From assembly GCA_921293015.1 (NCBI GenBank), contig OV121098.1, forward strand, positions 11,259,016 through 11,323,015: a stretch of DNA of 64,000 bases, given 5' to 3'. This document shows, piece after piece, positions 1 through 9,690 of this stretch. The translations under genes were made by a program, and so were the position numbers. This DNA is from Phorcus lineatus. Lineage: Eukaryota; Mollusca; Gastropoda; Trochida; Trochidae. A model generated the notes under the pieces. The model was not told the origin of the DNA. It did not search any database and was given only the letters and a program-made list of their open reading frames with translations. Every line of letters starts with the position of its first letter. The stretch's first letter is position 1.

Positions 1-490
1 TGTCTGTTTGAGTTGATACTGTACATTTGGAAACAGTTCCAGAGGAAACTATGGAGGAATATGAAGGCTTTTTCAGGCCCTCAAGAACCAGACATTCAGC
101 TTCAGGGAAGAGAATGTTTTGTGTGTATTTAAGTTTGAGAATATGAGACTCCTGTTGCCACTTTGGATATTCCTTGAAGGAAGCCAAATGTTCTCCAGCA
201 CAGTTGGCACACTTGGGCGACTCCTTGCAGTCATCAGAGTGGTCGTCATCCTCGGGCTTGCCGCACCGAGGACAGACACGCTCATCAGCCCTGCAGGAGT
301 TGCTACCATGGCCAAACTTCTGGCAACGGTAACAACGGAGTGGGTTGGGAATGTAGAGTTCTGTTTTGAGTTTGTAGTAGCCTGCCTTGACAATTTTTCG
401 AGCCTGTGGCAAAGAAAAAGTAAGAAGATAGGTGTGAGTTTTAATGATTTTCCCCTCCCTCCGGACAGTGAAAGACTTAACAGCCGTCAC
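1..490 (-). pseudogene. LINE ORF1 (gag-like, CCHC) C-terminal part, duplicated copy, cut by window edge
   Basis: This is the duplicate of the ORF starting at 1971. It encodes the same conserved block leading into the zinc knuckles (CYRCQKFGHGSNSC, then CPRCGKPEDDDHSDDC, then CANCAGEH). Such triple knuckles are typical of the nucleic-acid-binding ORF1 protein of Jockey/I-type non-LTR retrotransposons, which packages the element RNA. The reading frame runs off the left edge. The N-terminal half is in another frame (621-971), so this copy is as broken as its twin. Confidence 0.8.
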
Positions 491-620
491 TGCCTGTTCC
501 TTGAGGTGGAAAACGATCCCTATCTCGGATTATGGCTTTGCTGCTGTTGAGTGATGTATGTGGAGAAACTTTAACTGGGGTATCGACTACTGTTTTCAGA
601 GTTTGAAGAGAAAGTGATTG

Positions 621-971
621 TTATTTAGTCTTGCATTCAACAAGAAGGTACCCATTCCTGATTTTCTTAACATTCTGGACATCACCAGCAAGTCCTTGAA
701 TGGTCTTGGCGGTGGCAAAAGGTTTCAGACGTAGCGGTTCTTGATCCACTGATGATATGACCAAGAACCGTGGCCAGCTGCTAAATGATTGAGAGTTATT
801 AGTGCCTTTTGATACTGTTGCTTTTGACGTTGATGCTGTTGCTTTTGATGTTGATGCAGTTACCTCCTCATCAGAGGAGGGACTATCATCCGTTGAACAT
901 GTTCGCTTCTTTTTTCCTTTTTGACCCATATTTAGGTAAAAAGGTTTCATCACCCTGGGTCCACCCACCAC
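621..971 (-). pseudogene. LINE ORF1 N-terminal part, duplicated copy
   Basis: Identical 116-residue translation to 2102-2452. It has a basic, Ser-rich start (GQKGKKKRTCSTDD) followed by a WPRFLVIS...LKPFATAKTIQGLAG block, which in Jockey/I-type ORF1 proteins lies upstream of the zinc knuckles. It ends at a TAA after the VECKTK stretch. The conserved sequence continues past this stop (PHTSLNSSKAIIRDRD is readable downstream) and then changes frame before the next piece at 490, so the copy is inactivated by one nonsense and one frameshift change. Confidence 0.75.
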
Positions 972-1098
972 GGAGCTCCAACAAAAGCGGTGCTACATGC
1001 CAGCTAGCAACACCGAAGATATCAGGGTGATATACTCCCATTAAGAGTTGCCAATTCTTAACAGGATTGACCCATAAGGTGATAAAATGTTATGAGCC

Positions 1099-1971
1099 TC
1101 ATGGTGGTGGTTTACCTGGAGAAAATCGAGGGTCCAAGGACCTCGACCTTTGGCCCTTCTTGGGCAAATGGGCTGATGGCCGCATGTCTGATGTGTCCAT
1201 AAAGACCTCATCATATTCTAGGTCCAAACATTTAAATTTATTGATAACCTCTACCACATTCCGCTGGCCTTTAGGAATGCGGTCTGATGTTTTCTGTTGG
1301 TTTTTTTTAAGATCTTTTGATTTAGAACTTGATTGTGTTTTAGTTTTTGTTGATGTTGATTGACTGCCTGTCACCTTGACAGGATCTGCAACAGAAAGAA
1401 GAGGAAATGTCATGGTACCTATTGTTGATGATGTAGAGCTGCGTAATGTGGTTTGAATAGGCGGATTTGACACCCATTGGCTGTCTGTTTGAGTTGATAC
1501 TGTACATTTGGAAACAGTTCCAGAGGAAACTATGGAGGAATATGAAGGCTTTTTCAGGCCCTCAAGAACCAGACATTCAGCTTCAGGGAAGAGAATGTTT
1601 TGTGTGTATTTAAGTTTGAGAATATGAGACTCCTGTTGCCACTTTGGATATTCCTTGAAGGAAGCCAAATGTTCTCCAGCACAGTTGGCACACTTGGGCG
1701 ACTCCTTGCAGTCATCAGAGTGGTCGTCATCCTCGGGCTTGCCGCACCGAGGACAGACACGCTCATCAGCCCTGCAGGAGTTGCTACCATGGCCAAACTT
1801 CTGGCAACGGTAACAACGGAGTGGGTTGGGAATGTAGAGTTCTGTTTTGAGTTTGTAGTAGCCTGCCTTGACAATTTTTCGAGCCTGTGGCAAAGAAAAA
1901 GTAAGAAGATAGGTGTGAGTTTTAATGATTTTCCCCTCCCTCCGGACAGTGAAAGACTTAACAGCCGTCAC
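1099..1971 (-). pseudogene. LINE ORF1 C-terminal part with three zinc knuckles
   Basis: 290 codons are open. The protein starts inside a conserved region (TAVKSFTVRREGK), passes a YIPNPLRCYRCQKFGHG motif and three Cys/His knuckles at about residues 52-100, then a low-complexity Ser/Thr/Lys tail and a basic C-terminus. The order matches ORF1 of Jockey/I-type LINEs, an RNA-binding chaperone. The true N-terminus lies at 2452 and is separated by an in-frame TAA and a frameshift in 1972-2104, so no full protein can be made. No ORF2 (endonuclease/RT) follows; the duplication junction lies directly downstream at 1078/1079. Confidence 0.85.
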
Positions 1972-2101
1972 TGCCTGTTCCTTGAGGTGGAAAACGATCC
2001 CTATCTCGGATTATGGCTTTGCTGCTGTTGAGTGATGTATGTGGAGAAACTTTAACTGGGGTATCGACTACTGTTTTCAGAGTTTGAAGAGAAAGTGATT
2101 G

Positions 2102-2452
2102 TTATTTAGTCTTGCATTCAACAAGAAGGTACCCATTCCTGATTTTCTTAACATTCTGGACATCACCAGCAAGTCCTTGAATGGTCTTGGCGGTGGCAAA
2201 AGGTTTCAGACGTAGCGGTTCTTGATCCACTGATGATATGACCAAGAACCGTGGCCAGCTGCTAAATGATTGAGAGTTATTAGTGCCTTTTGATACTGTT
2301 GCTTTTGACGTTGATGCTGTTGCTTTTGATGTTGATGCAGTTACCTCCTCATCAGAGGAGGGACTATCATCCGTTGAACATGTTCGCTTCTTTTTTCCTT
2401 TTTGACCCATATTTAGGTAAAAAGGTTTCATCACCCTGGGTCCACCCACCAC
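2102..2452 (-). pseudogene. LINE ORF1 N-terminal part
   Basis: 116 codons from an ATG region at the 3' side of the element's 5' UTR. The Lys/Ser-rich start and the WPRFLVIS / LKPFATAKTIQGLAG / VKKIRNGYLLVEC blocks are the conserved N-terminal module of CCHC-type LINE ORF1 proteins. A TAA at 2102 ends it early; the conserved sequence can still be followed past the stop for about 30 codons before a frameshift leads into the 1971 ORF. With 1099-1971 it accounts for a whole, decayed ORF1. Confidence 0.78.
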
Positions 2453-2998
2453 GGAGCTCCAACAAAAGCGGTGCTACATGCCAGCTAGCAACACCGAAGA
2501 TATCAGGGTGATATACTCCCATTAAGAGTTGCCAATTCTTAACAGGATTGACCCATAAGCCATCGCTATCTTGGAAGCAAAGTGAAAACGTATGCAAGAG
2601 TGCAGCCAGCAGATCAAAGAAAGAAGGTGAATACAAAGAGAGGGAGAGGAAAGTTGTGAGAAGAAGTGAAGTAATGAGGGGTAGAAGACAGAGAGAAAAG
2701 ATAAAAATAAGCAAAAATGTAAAAGGAGAGGGATAGAGAAGAATGATGCAACCAAGTGCTTGGCATGACCAGCCGATTAACCAAACCGGGCCCATCTGGT
2801 CTCCTGTCTAGATGAAGTCATGGCCGAAGTGGTGTATTAGTCAGTGTAAGCTATTGAGCTACGCCTCCCTCAACCACCAGGCATCCTTCCTCCAACGACA
2901 CAGGTCGCAGTCCACGGCAAGGAGACCGGCCCATTTTAGTCGCCTCTTACGACAGGCATGGAGATGCCGAGACCCTATTCTAACCTGGGAGACCATGG
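2453..2998 (-). other. LINE 5' untranslated region / 5' end
   Basis: Directly upstream (minus strand) of ORF1. The part near 2930-2995 reads, on the minus strand, GGTCTCGGCATCTCC...GCCTGTCGTAAGAGGCGAC, a block I recognise from the heads of many mollusc retroposon copies. It is followed by a long pyrimidine-rich tract (about 2590-2740 on the minus strand), then ORF1. The 5' boundary near 2998 is estimated from where the block stops; no TSD was identified. The stretch 2560-2998 is absent from the duplicated copy. Confidence 0.55.
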
Positions 2999-3189
2999 GG
3001 GCATTTGTCATTGAAGCGAGAGCAGTGACTGTTTTCAGTCAGAGTGAGACAAATGTCTCATGAAGCTAAAAAATGATGAGACATTTTCAAAAACAATGAG
3101 TCAAGCATTAAAACAAACAAAAAATAGAGCCATGGGCTCTGTAGCTCATCAGACTTTTGATAGAAATAGGTGTTTGGGTTTAGACCATG

Positions 3190-4460
3190 GGGTCATGGGC
3201 AGTGTATTCACAATCAAATTAAAAATGCCCATTGCCCATTTGGGGTCAAGGGGTCACCAAACCTACAATTCAGAATCCCCATTGTCCAAGGAGTCTACAC
3301 ACAACTATTAAGCTATCAAGACCTTTTGGAACTGGAGAAGAAGATGAAAGTAGGATTTTAAGGTTTTGACCCCTGTAACCCCATTTGGGGTCAAGCGGTC
3401 ACCAAACCTACAATTTAGGATCCCCAGTGTCTAAGGAGTCTTCACACAATTTTACAGCTCTCTAGACCTTTTGGAACTAGGGAAAAAGATGAAATTAGGT
3501 TTTTTAGGTTTTGACCCCTGTAACCCCATTTGGGGTCAAGTGGTCACCAAACCTACAATTTAGGATCCCCATTGTCCAAGGAGTCTTCACACAATTTTAC
3601 AGCTCTCAAGACCTTTTGGAACTAGGGAAAAAGATGAAATTAGGTTTTTTAGGTTTTGACCCCTGTGACCCCATTTGGGGTCAAGTGGTCACCAAACCTA
3701 CAATTTAGGATCCCCATTGTCCAAGGAGTATACACACAATTTTTCAGCTCTCTAGACCTTTTGGAACTAGGGAAAAAGATGAAATTAGGTTTTTTAGGTT
3801 TTGACCCCTGTGACCCCATTTGAGGTTATGGGGTCACCAAACCTACAATTTAGAATCCCCATTGTCCAAGGAGTCTACACACAACTATTAAGCCATCAAG
3901 ACTTTTTGGTACTAGGGAAAAAGATGAAATTAGGTTTTTTAGGTTTTGACCCCTGTAACCCCATTTGGGGTCAAGTGGTCACCAAACCTATAATTTAGAA
4001 TCCCCAGTGTCCAAGGAGTATACACACAACTTTTCAGCTCTTTAGACCTTTTGGAACTGGAGAAGAAGATGAAAATAGGTTTTTCATGTTTTGACCCCTC
4101 TGACCTCATTTGGGGTCAAGGGGTCACAAAATCTACAATTTAGAATCTCCAGTGCCCAAGGAGTCTACACACAACTTTTCAGCTCTCTGGACCTTTTGGA
4201 ACTGGAGAAGAAGATTAAAATAGATTTTTAAGGTTTTGACCCTTGTGACCCCATTTGGGGTCATGGGGTCACGAAATCTACAATTTAGAATCCCCATTTG
4301 CCAAGGAGTATGCACATAAAATTTCAGCTCTCTAGAGTCATTGGTTCTGGAGAAGAAGTCGAAAAAGTGAAAAGTTTACGGACGGACGGACGGACGCCGG
4401 ACGCCTTGCCATGCCATAAGCCCATCGGGTCTTTCAGACCTGATGAGCTAAAAAGTCGAA
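3190..4460 (+). repeat. 145-bp tandem array of pearl/HINE type with ACGG microsatellite and terminal hairpin
   Basis: The phrase TTTTGACCCC recurs at 3364, 3509, 3654, 3799, 3944, 4089 and 4234, exactly 145 bp apart, with a diverged first unit near 3220, giving about eight units. Each holds a GTCACCAAACCTACAATTTA core. 145 is not a multiple of three, so the ORFs crossing units are not conserved coding. The array ends with GACGGACGGACG (4379-4391) and a hairpin, AGCCCATCGGGTCT / AGACCTGATGAGCT (about 4418-4450), then AAAAA. Tandem core, ACGG-type microsatellite and 3' hairpin recall bivalve pearl elements, regarded as Helentron-related non-autonomous elements; that link is from memory. Confidence 0.85.
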
Positions 4461-4654
4461 TATTTTGTTCTGATGTTTGTGACATGACCTTCCAATTTTC
4501 CTAATCCCATTATTAATGCCTGTCACCTTAAGATATATATTGAAAATAACATATGCAGCAGGTGTCTAAAACCTAATCTTAATTCACTTACTCAAATCAT
4601 TCTGATTCAGTAATTTTCTTAATAGTTTTTAACTAAATGCATTTCAATGTATAA

Positions 4655-4876
4655 TAGGAACAATTACAGTTATTGTTAGTAATTATTAGTAAACTTACCT
4701 CTGGGATGAGCTGTGCCCCTCTTTCCGTCCCATTGACGTGACTGCAGAAGTCTTACTAGATATTTTTTAAAATATGTAAAAAAACTACTACACATAATTA
4801 CCTTTGGTGGTATGCAGCTCTCCTCTTCCCACTGGAGTTATCTCCCCTTTGACACCAGGTGTCAGCCTCATATTCC
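4655..4876. repeat. DIRS left terminal inverted repeat
   Basis: From about 4683 to 4876 this is the reverse complement of 11966-12155, with only a few mismatches (e.g. GACGTGAC versus GACATGAC). The outermost ~28 bases (4655-4682) have no partner at the right end but pair with 4988-5016 in the internal complementary region. This asymmetric extension of one end is typical of DIRS termini. Confidence 0.9.
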
Positions 4877-4957
4877 GTCTTGTACCCACACAGACATCAC
4901 CTGGAACACATGAGGGGAGGAATTAGTAAAACTTACATGGGAGGGAGTAAATTTGCT

Positions 4958-5048
4958 CATCCCAGAGGTAAGTTTACTAATAATTACTAACAATAACTGT
5001 AATTGTTCCTAATTATTGGCGTAAACATTCCCTCTGGGATGAGCTGTG
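4958..5048. repeat. DIRS internal complementary region
   Basis: GCTCATCCCAGAGGTAAG...TAATTGTTCCTA (about 4963-5014) is the reverse complement of 4655-4706. The adjoining TAATTATTGGCGTAAAC...GAGCTGTG (about 5012-5048) is the reverse complement of the right end at 12128-12165. The two halves meet at the join of the two element ends, so this site records the circle junction used in DIRS replication. Confidence 0.88.
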
Positions 5049-5423
5049 TCCCGAATCACACATAAAAGGTGGCGGGATCCAGGGGAATGTCTATGGAACT
5101 TTTAATAACTTTTAGCCTTAATTTATCCACTTTTCTTATTCCATTTGATTTATAATTGATCAAATTAACGAAACACCTTATGGAATTCTCTTTTACTCTT
5201 TTAGTTCTACTGAACGAGATAGACTGATTGTACACCCTCTCTAAAACTCTGAACTGCATGCACAAGACCCATCTCCTCAGTGAGTGAATTTGACAACAGG
5301 AGAGCCACCACCATCTAGTACTATGTGTTAGAAACCTGTCCGACTATGATGTCCTTACAATAATTACTTCAATTCGGTTTCATGGGCGTCACCCCTGGTT
5401 CCTAAGACTTCTCCTACAGTATA

Positions 5424-5512
5424 GATGACGTCACTTCCGGTTTGGATGACGTCACTTCCCGTTTAAATGACGTCACTTCCGGTTTGGATGACGTCACTTC
5501 CGGTTATTCTTA
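5424..5512. promoter_or_regulatory. Four 21-bp CRE/ETS composite units
   Basis: TGACGTCACTTCC recurs at 5426, 5447, 5468 and 5489 (a 21-bp period); three of the four units continue as CTTCCGG and one as CTTCCCG. TGACGTCA is the consensus CREB/ATF site and CTTCCGG (CCGGAAG) the consensus ETS site; adjacent CRE-ETS pairs are common in bidirectional promoters. The array lies inside the DIRS element between the recombinase ORF and the internal complementary region, downstream of the sense genes. It could drive antisense (plus-strand) transcription or act as an enhancer; no use has been shown. Confidence 0.7.
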
Positions 5513-5752
5513 CCCAAACAGGCCTAGGACGTCATAATCCAACCTCCAATAAAGTGCCAAGGAATGAGTGGATATACCAGTCCACAACAAGTGCTTATAA
5601 AACCTTAGATTAGACCCAACACTCAGTCCCATACCACAACTCAACTCAGGCATAGCCTCACCTTCTAACATGGAGCTGGATCTGGAGGACAGGTCAATCG
5701 TCGATCTCATCCCGACGACCCCGACCCCCCCCCCTTTTTCCTTCCTGAATCT

Positions 5753-6893
5753 CTAGGCAGTTGAGATATGCTGAGCCGCTACCAACGGACCCAGTTCACT
5801 GATTCCATCCAACGTGGGCGTGATGTCGCGCAGGTAAGATGAAATGAAAGTATTGACACCTTTCCATTGACACGCTTTCACTAACTGTTCAATTGATACT
5901 GATTTCCATGCTGACAGGGAGGACGCTAGGGCTCTTATCTCATGAGGCGAAAACTTCAAATTTACTGTATCCTGATCCATCGCTTGATAAGCGTACGCGA
6001 TTGTTTTCCTTAACCAAGATGCTATGGTATTCTTTGAAATTTCATTATCCAGCGAAGTCTTGCAGGATAGAAAGAGTCTCCTTCTAGAGCGTCTAAAAGA
6101 TGATGTCCTCTGTAAGTACCATCTGAGAGCTCTTATTGGGCAAAGCAACCGATTCTTATCTGAACGAGAAGTGGAATGCGGTAGTGCTGGAATTTTATAA
6201 ACCCTCGCTCCAAGAGGGCCCGCTGACGAGGATTGATTCTTAGCCACAAACTCCGGTAGTGCCTCGAAATGTCACTTCCTTATACTCACTCGCAAATCTT
6301 ATTGAAGAATTGTCAATAGCATGTAACTCGGAAACCCTAGCTGCTGAGGGGAATGCTATAAGAAACGCCGTCTTGAAGGATAAAAACTTTAATGGGGCCG
6401 TTTGCAAAGGCTCATGAGGAGCTTTGATAAGAGATTGTAGCACCAAACATAAATCCCACTTTGGAAAAATAGAGGGTGAAGCTATATCCTTGATTTGAAA
6501 GGACTTGATCATTTTATGTAAGGAGCAATCTGCCCCCACTGATAATCCCTTAAGGTCGCATACGGGAGCAATGGCTGATCGGTACCCTTCAATAGTTCCA
6601 TGTTTGAGTTTCCTAACAGTTCTCAAATAAAGCAAAAATTCTGCTATCATTGGAATTGAAATGTTTTGGTCTAGGCACTGTCGCTGCTTTCTCCACTCGC
6701 AGAAGACTTTCCACTTTGAATCATAGAGTCTTGATGTTGAACGCCTAACAGACTGGGATATAGCTGTTGAAGATCCCTCGCTGAAACCCTTACTTGCAAG
6801 GGAGTCCTGGATAATCTCCATACGTGTAGATTTAGGAATGCTAAATTCCTGTGAAACACTCCCGATTGAGGTTGATGTAACAGCCCTTCCCAC
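5753..6893 (-). pseudogene. DIRS tyrosine recombinase
   Basis: Two overlapping frames (6893-6240 and 6247-5753) give one protein with a single frameshift near 6243. The N-terminal part has the SAM-like DNA-binding region (TSRLYDSKWKVFCEW...AEFLLYLR...LKHGTIEGYRSAI). The C-terminal part has the catalytic region, including PHEIRALASS (His-x-x-Arg) and SSYLRDI, whose Tyr is the likely nucleophile. DIRS recombinases integrate a circular cDNA, so the element needs no DDE integrase. Its start overlaps the RT/RNase H ORF by about 220 nt, as is usual in this group. The frameshift probably kills the protein. Confidence 0.88.
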
Positions 6894-7086
6894 AGAGGCA
6901 GTCGGAGTTCAACATCGGTCAACAGATCCAGAAGATTTGGAAACCAAGCGCGTGTGGGCCATGAGGGAGCCACTAGATAAACCACACAATTGTGAAGAGC
7001 TATCTTGGCGATTACATCCGGTAGAATCTTTACTGGTGGAAAGGCGTAGGCATTCATTCCTTCCCATGATATGGATAGCGCGTCTA

Positions 7087-7895
7087 CAGTGATAAATCTA
7101 GGATTTATGCAGAAGGGGGGAACTCCCCCAGGTCAACTGGGAAAAGGGGGGAGTATTAAATATCTCAACTAGAAAAAGGGGGGAGTGTTCAACTCTTAAT
7201 ACTTAACTATAACTTACTTACTTCATTTCTTATAAAGACGCCGATGTCTTTTTGCCATTGTCGATGTCATGTTCATTAGCAACCTGAGAATCACCGTTTG
7301 TTTCAACTACAATTTCTTCCTCATTATTGTCAACTTGAATGCCACGCACAAAAAAGTCAGTAATTCTTCTCTTTTGCGCCATTGAAACTTTGAATTGACC
7401 GCAATTCGACACGACAGGATATTGACAAATCAAACCACATGGGTCGTCTGCTAACGTTCGGTAGTCGGAAGTCAGACAGAAAGTAAACACCACGCATGCG
7501 CCCATGTTTAACATAATTTATTTCCGTGAGAAAACGAAGTAAAACGAATGACATCGGCAGAAACAATTTTGAAACAAGAAATATGATTGTGAAACGATGT
7601 AACTAAGTAAAAGAACCTTCTTTCCATTGGCTGTTGCCGCTATCGTTACATTATTAATGACCGGATGTTTACAGTGAAACGTTATATCGATACGTGTTAC
7701 GATTTTCAGTAAAGAGAATTTGACTTTTTAATATCATTTCATGTAAATAATATTTTTTTATTGCGCACATAATACACTAATTAGCGGGACATGTAATTAT
7801 TTTGCGTGATCACTCCCCCTCAAATGTTTTAGAAATGCGGGAACTTAATTTTGATTGCGTGTATCCCGCAATTGCGCGGCCTAGATTTATCTCTG
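7087..7895 (-). mobile_element. Non-autonomous hAT-like element inserted in DIRS RT/RNase H
   Basis: 809 bp bounded by 16-bp inverted repeats CAGTGATAAATCTAGG and, on the other strand, CAGAGATAAATCTAGG (one mismatch). It is flanked on both sides by GTCTA (7082-7086 and 7896-7900). Removing the insert and one GTCTA rejoins the DIRS frame from ...TAWAVD to ALSISWEG..., confirming the target site. The CAG ends fit hAT; a 5-bp TSD is shorter than the usual 8 but has been reported for some hAT groups. It contains a 5' coding remnant (7230-7382) but no catalytic region, so it would depend on a transposase supplied elsewhere. Confidence 0.88.
7230..7382 (-). pseudogene. hAT transposase first-exon remnant
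   Basis: From the ATG at 7382 the frame reads MAQKRRITDFF..., then an acidic Glu/Asp-rich stretch, about 50 codons in all. The Lys/Arg-rich start followed by ITDFF is the same N-terminal signature as the first exon of the intact hAT at 49022 (KQITDFF). A donor-like GTAAGT lies just downstream (about 7215). The remnant shows that this short element derives by internal deletion from a hAT gene with an N-terminal first exon. Confidence 0.6.
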
Positions 7896-9690
7896 GTCTA
7901 CCGCCCAAGCTGTCGGATCTGGAATTGGGCTGACAAAAATTGGAAGCTGACAATTCCTGCTGGTCGCAAATAGATCTATTGTAGGAGTCTCCCACCTGTC
8001 CGCTATGATTTGGAAGGTTTCCTTGTGCAGAGTCCATTCTGTTGGAAGTACTTGATTCTTCCTGGATAAAGAGTCCGCTAGCACATTTAGCTTCCCTGGA
8101 ATATGCCTGGCTTTTAGTGTTATCCTGCACTGATCCACTAGACAAAATAACCCGCGGGTTAGATTCATGAGATCCCTTGAACGAGTACCGCCCTGTTTGT
8201 TTATATATGCAACAACTGTCACATTGTCTGTGGCTATCATTACACTGGTCCTGTACAGTCGATGCCACCATTCCTTGAGGGCCCTGATCACTGCAAGCAT
8301 CTCTAGAGCATTTATATGCCACATAGATTCCCGACCTGTCCACAAGCCCTGGGGCTTGAAGATGATCTACGTGCGCTCCCCAACCCTTGCGAGACGCGTC
8401 TGTGAAAATTGTGAATCGAGGAGGCGGATGCATGAACCGTGTTCCCAACAGTACATTGTGTTCCTCTGTCCACCATAACAACTCGCTCCGCACGTGGTGA
8501 GGACATATAATTGAACAATCCAGGGGAAGAGCTCTGTTGGAATTGAGCCAAACCTGAGTGTGGCGAAGGTTCAGTCGCCCCCTGTATGTGTAATCCTGAA
8601 TTGAAGTAAGGCAGCCTAGTAGTTACATCCACTTCCTTACTGTCGCCGATCTCAGATTCAATAGAGATTCTATCAAACTCCTGGTGACCAACCAACGCTC
8701 CGTGATGGGAAAGATGAAACCTTTCTCCGCATCTAGAATCGCTCCTAGAAACTTGATCCGAGATGTCGGCACGAGTTCTGACTTATCCAGATGTACAATC
8801 CATCCCAGATGCGTAAACACATGAATCATATATTTTGTCTGGCTGCTCAAAGTCCTGGCCGAGACGTGTCCAGGTATCCGTGTACGGCAATGCCTCTGAG
8901 ATGAAGAAAGTGAAGGATCAGTTTGATTATCGTGGTGAAGAGCCAAGGTGCTATTGACACCCCGAAGGGTAGGACTTGAAACTGAAATCTCCTGCCGTTT
9001 ACTGCGAAACGAAGATATTTCTGAGAATACTAGTGGATTGGAATGTGCAGATAAGCGTCCTTCAGATCCATGCTGATGAACTTTGAGTTTGGCATGATCA
9101 ACTTCCTGACATTTCGCAGCGATTCCATAGTGAACTTTGGGGGTTTGCTGAGAAAGTCCTTGTTTAGAATCTTTAAATCTATGATCATTCTCATCTCTGT
9201 TGAATCGTGTTTGGGAACCAGGAAGACTGGAGAATAAAAAACCCACGACGTGTCCAGATGGGACAGCTCTACCACTGCCTCCTTCAGCAGTAATTGCTCT
9301 ATGGCTAGATGCGCGGCCTTCAGACGATGACCTTGAAGACAAAATCTCCTTTCCGAGGGATAAGCGACTAAGGGGGGTTGTGTCTGAAATTGTAACTGGT
9401 ACCCGCCGGCAATCACGGAATTGATCCAGGTGTCTGATGTGATTTGGGTCCAGTTTAGAGCGTAACGTTGGAGCCGTCCCCCCACTGGGGAGGGTGTTAC
9501 CTGTAATTGAAAATCGAAGTCCAAAATCGAGTCTGTGGGCATTTCCAAGTCGTAAGGGTTTATAGGTGTTGAAACGGCTGGCTGACAGTCAACGCCTTCC
9601 CGTGGGACCTGCTGAGCCCCTACTTCCACGGCTTCCTCTGCCCCGAAAGTGATATCTGGGAGGGGGAGGCGGATGGTCCTTCGTCTGCTG

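Larger units (their letters stand above)
1..2559. repeat. 1481-bp tandem duplication (second copy partial)
   Basis: Bases 1-1078 recur at 1482-2559 with a constant offset of 1481. Every translated ORF in the two copies is identical (106, 143, 116 and 73 residues). Identity ends at 1078/2559: the first copy continues into the 3' part of ORF1 (1079 onward), while the second continues into the LINE 5' region. The duplicated unit is therefore 1079-2559, copied once within the element, and the window start cuts the outer copy. It is either a very recent tandem duplication or an assembly artefact; the sequence alone cannot separate these. Confidence 0.93.

Noticed and set aside
119..550. 143-codon plus-strand ORF (and its twin at 1600-2031)
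   Set aside because: Antisense shadow of the conserved LINE ORF1 zinc-knuckle region; duplicated only because the DNA is duplicated.
3511..3998. Repeated ORFs in the 145-bp array
   Set aside because: The unit length is not divisible by three, so frames change every unit; the ORFs are by-products of the repeat.
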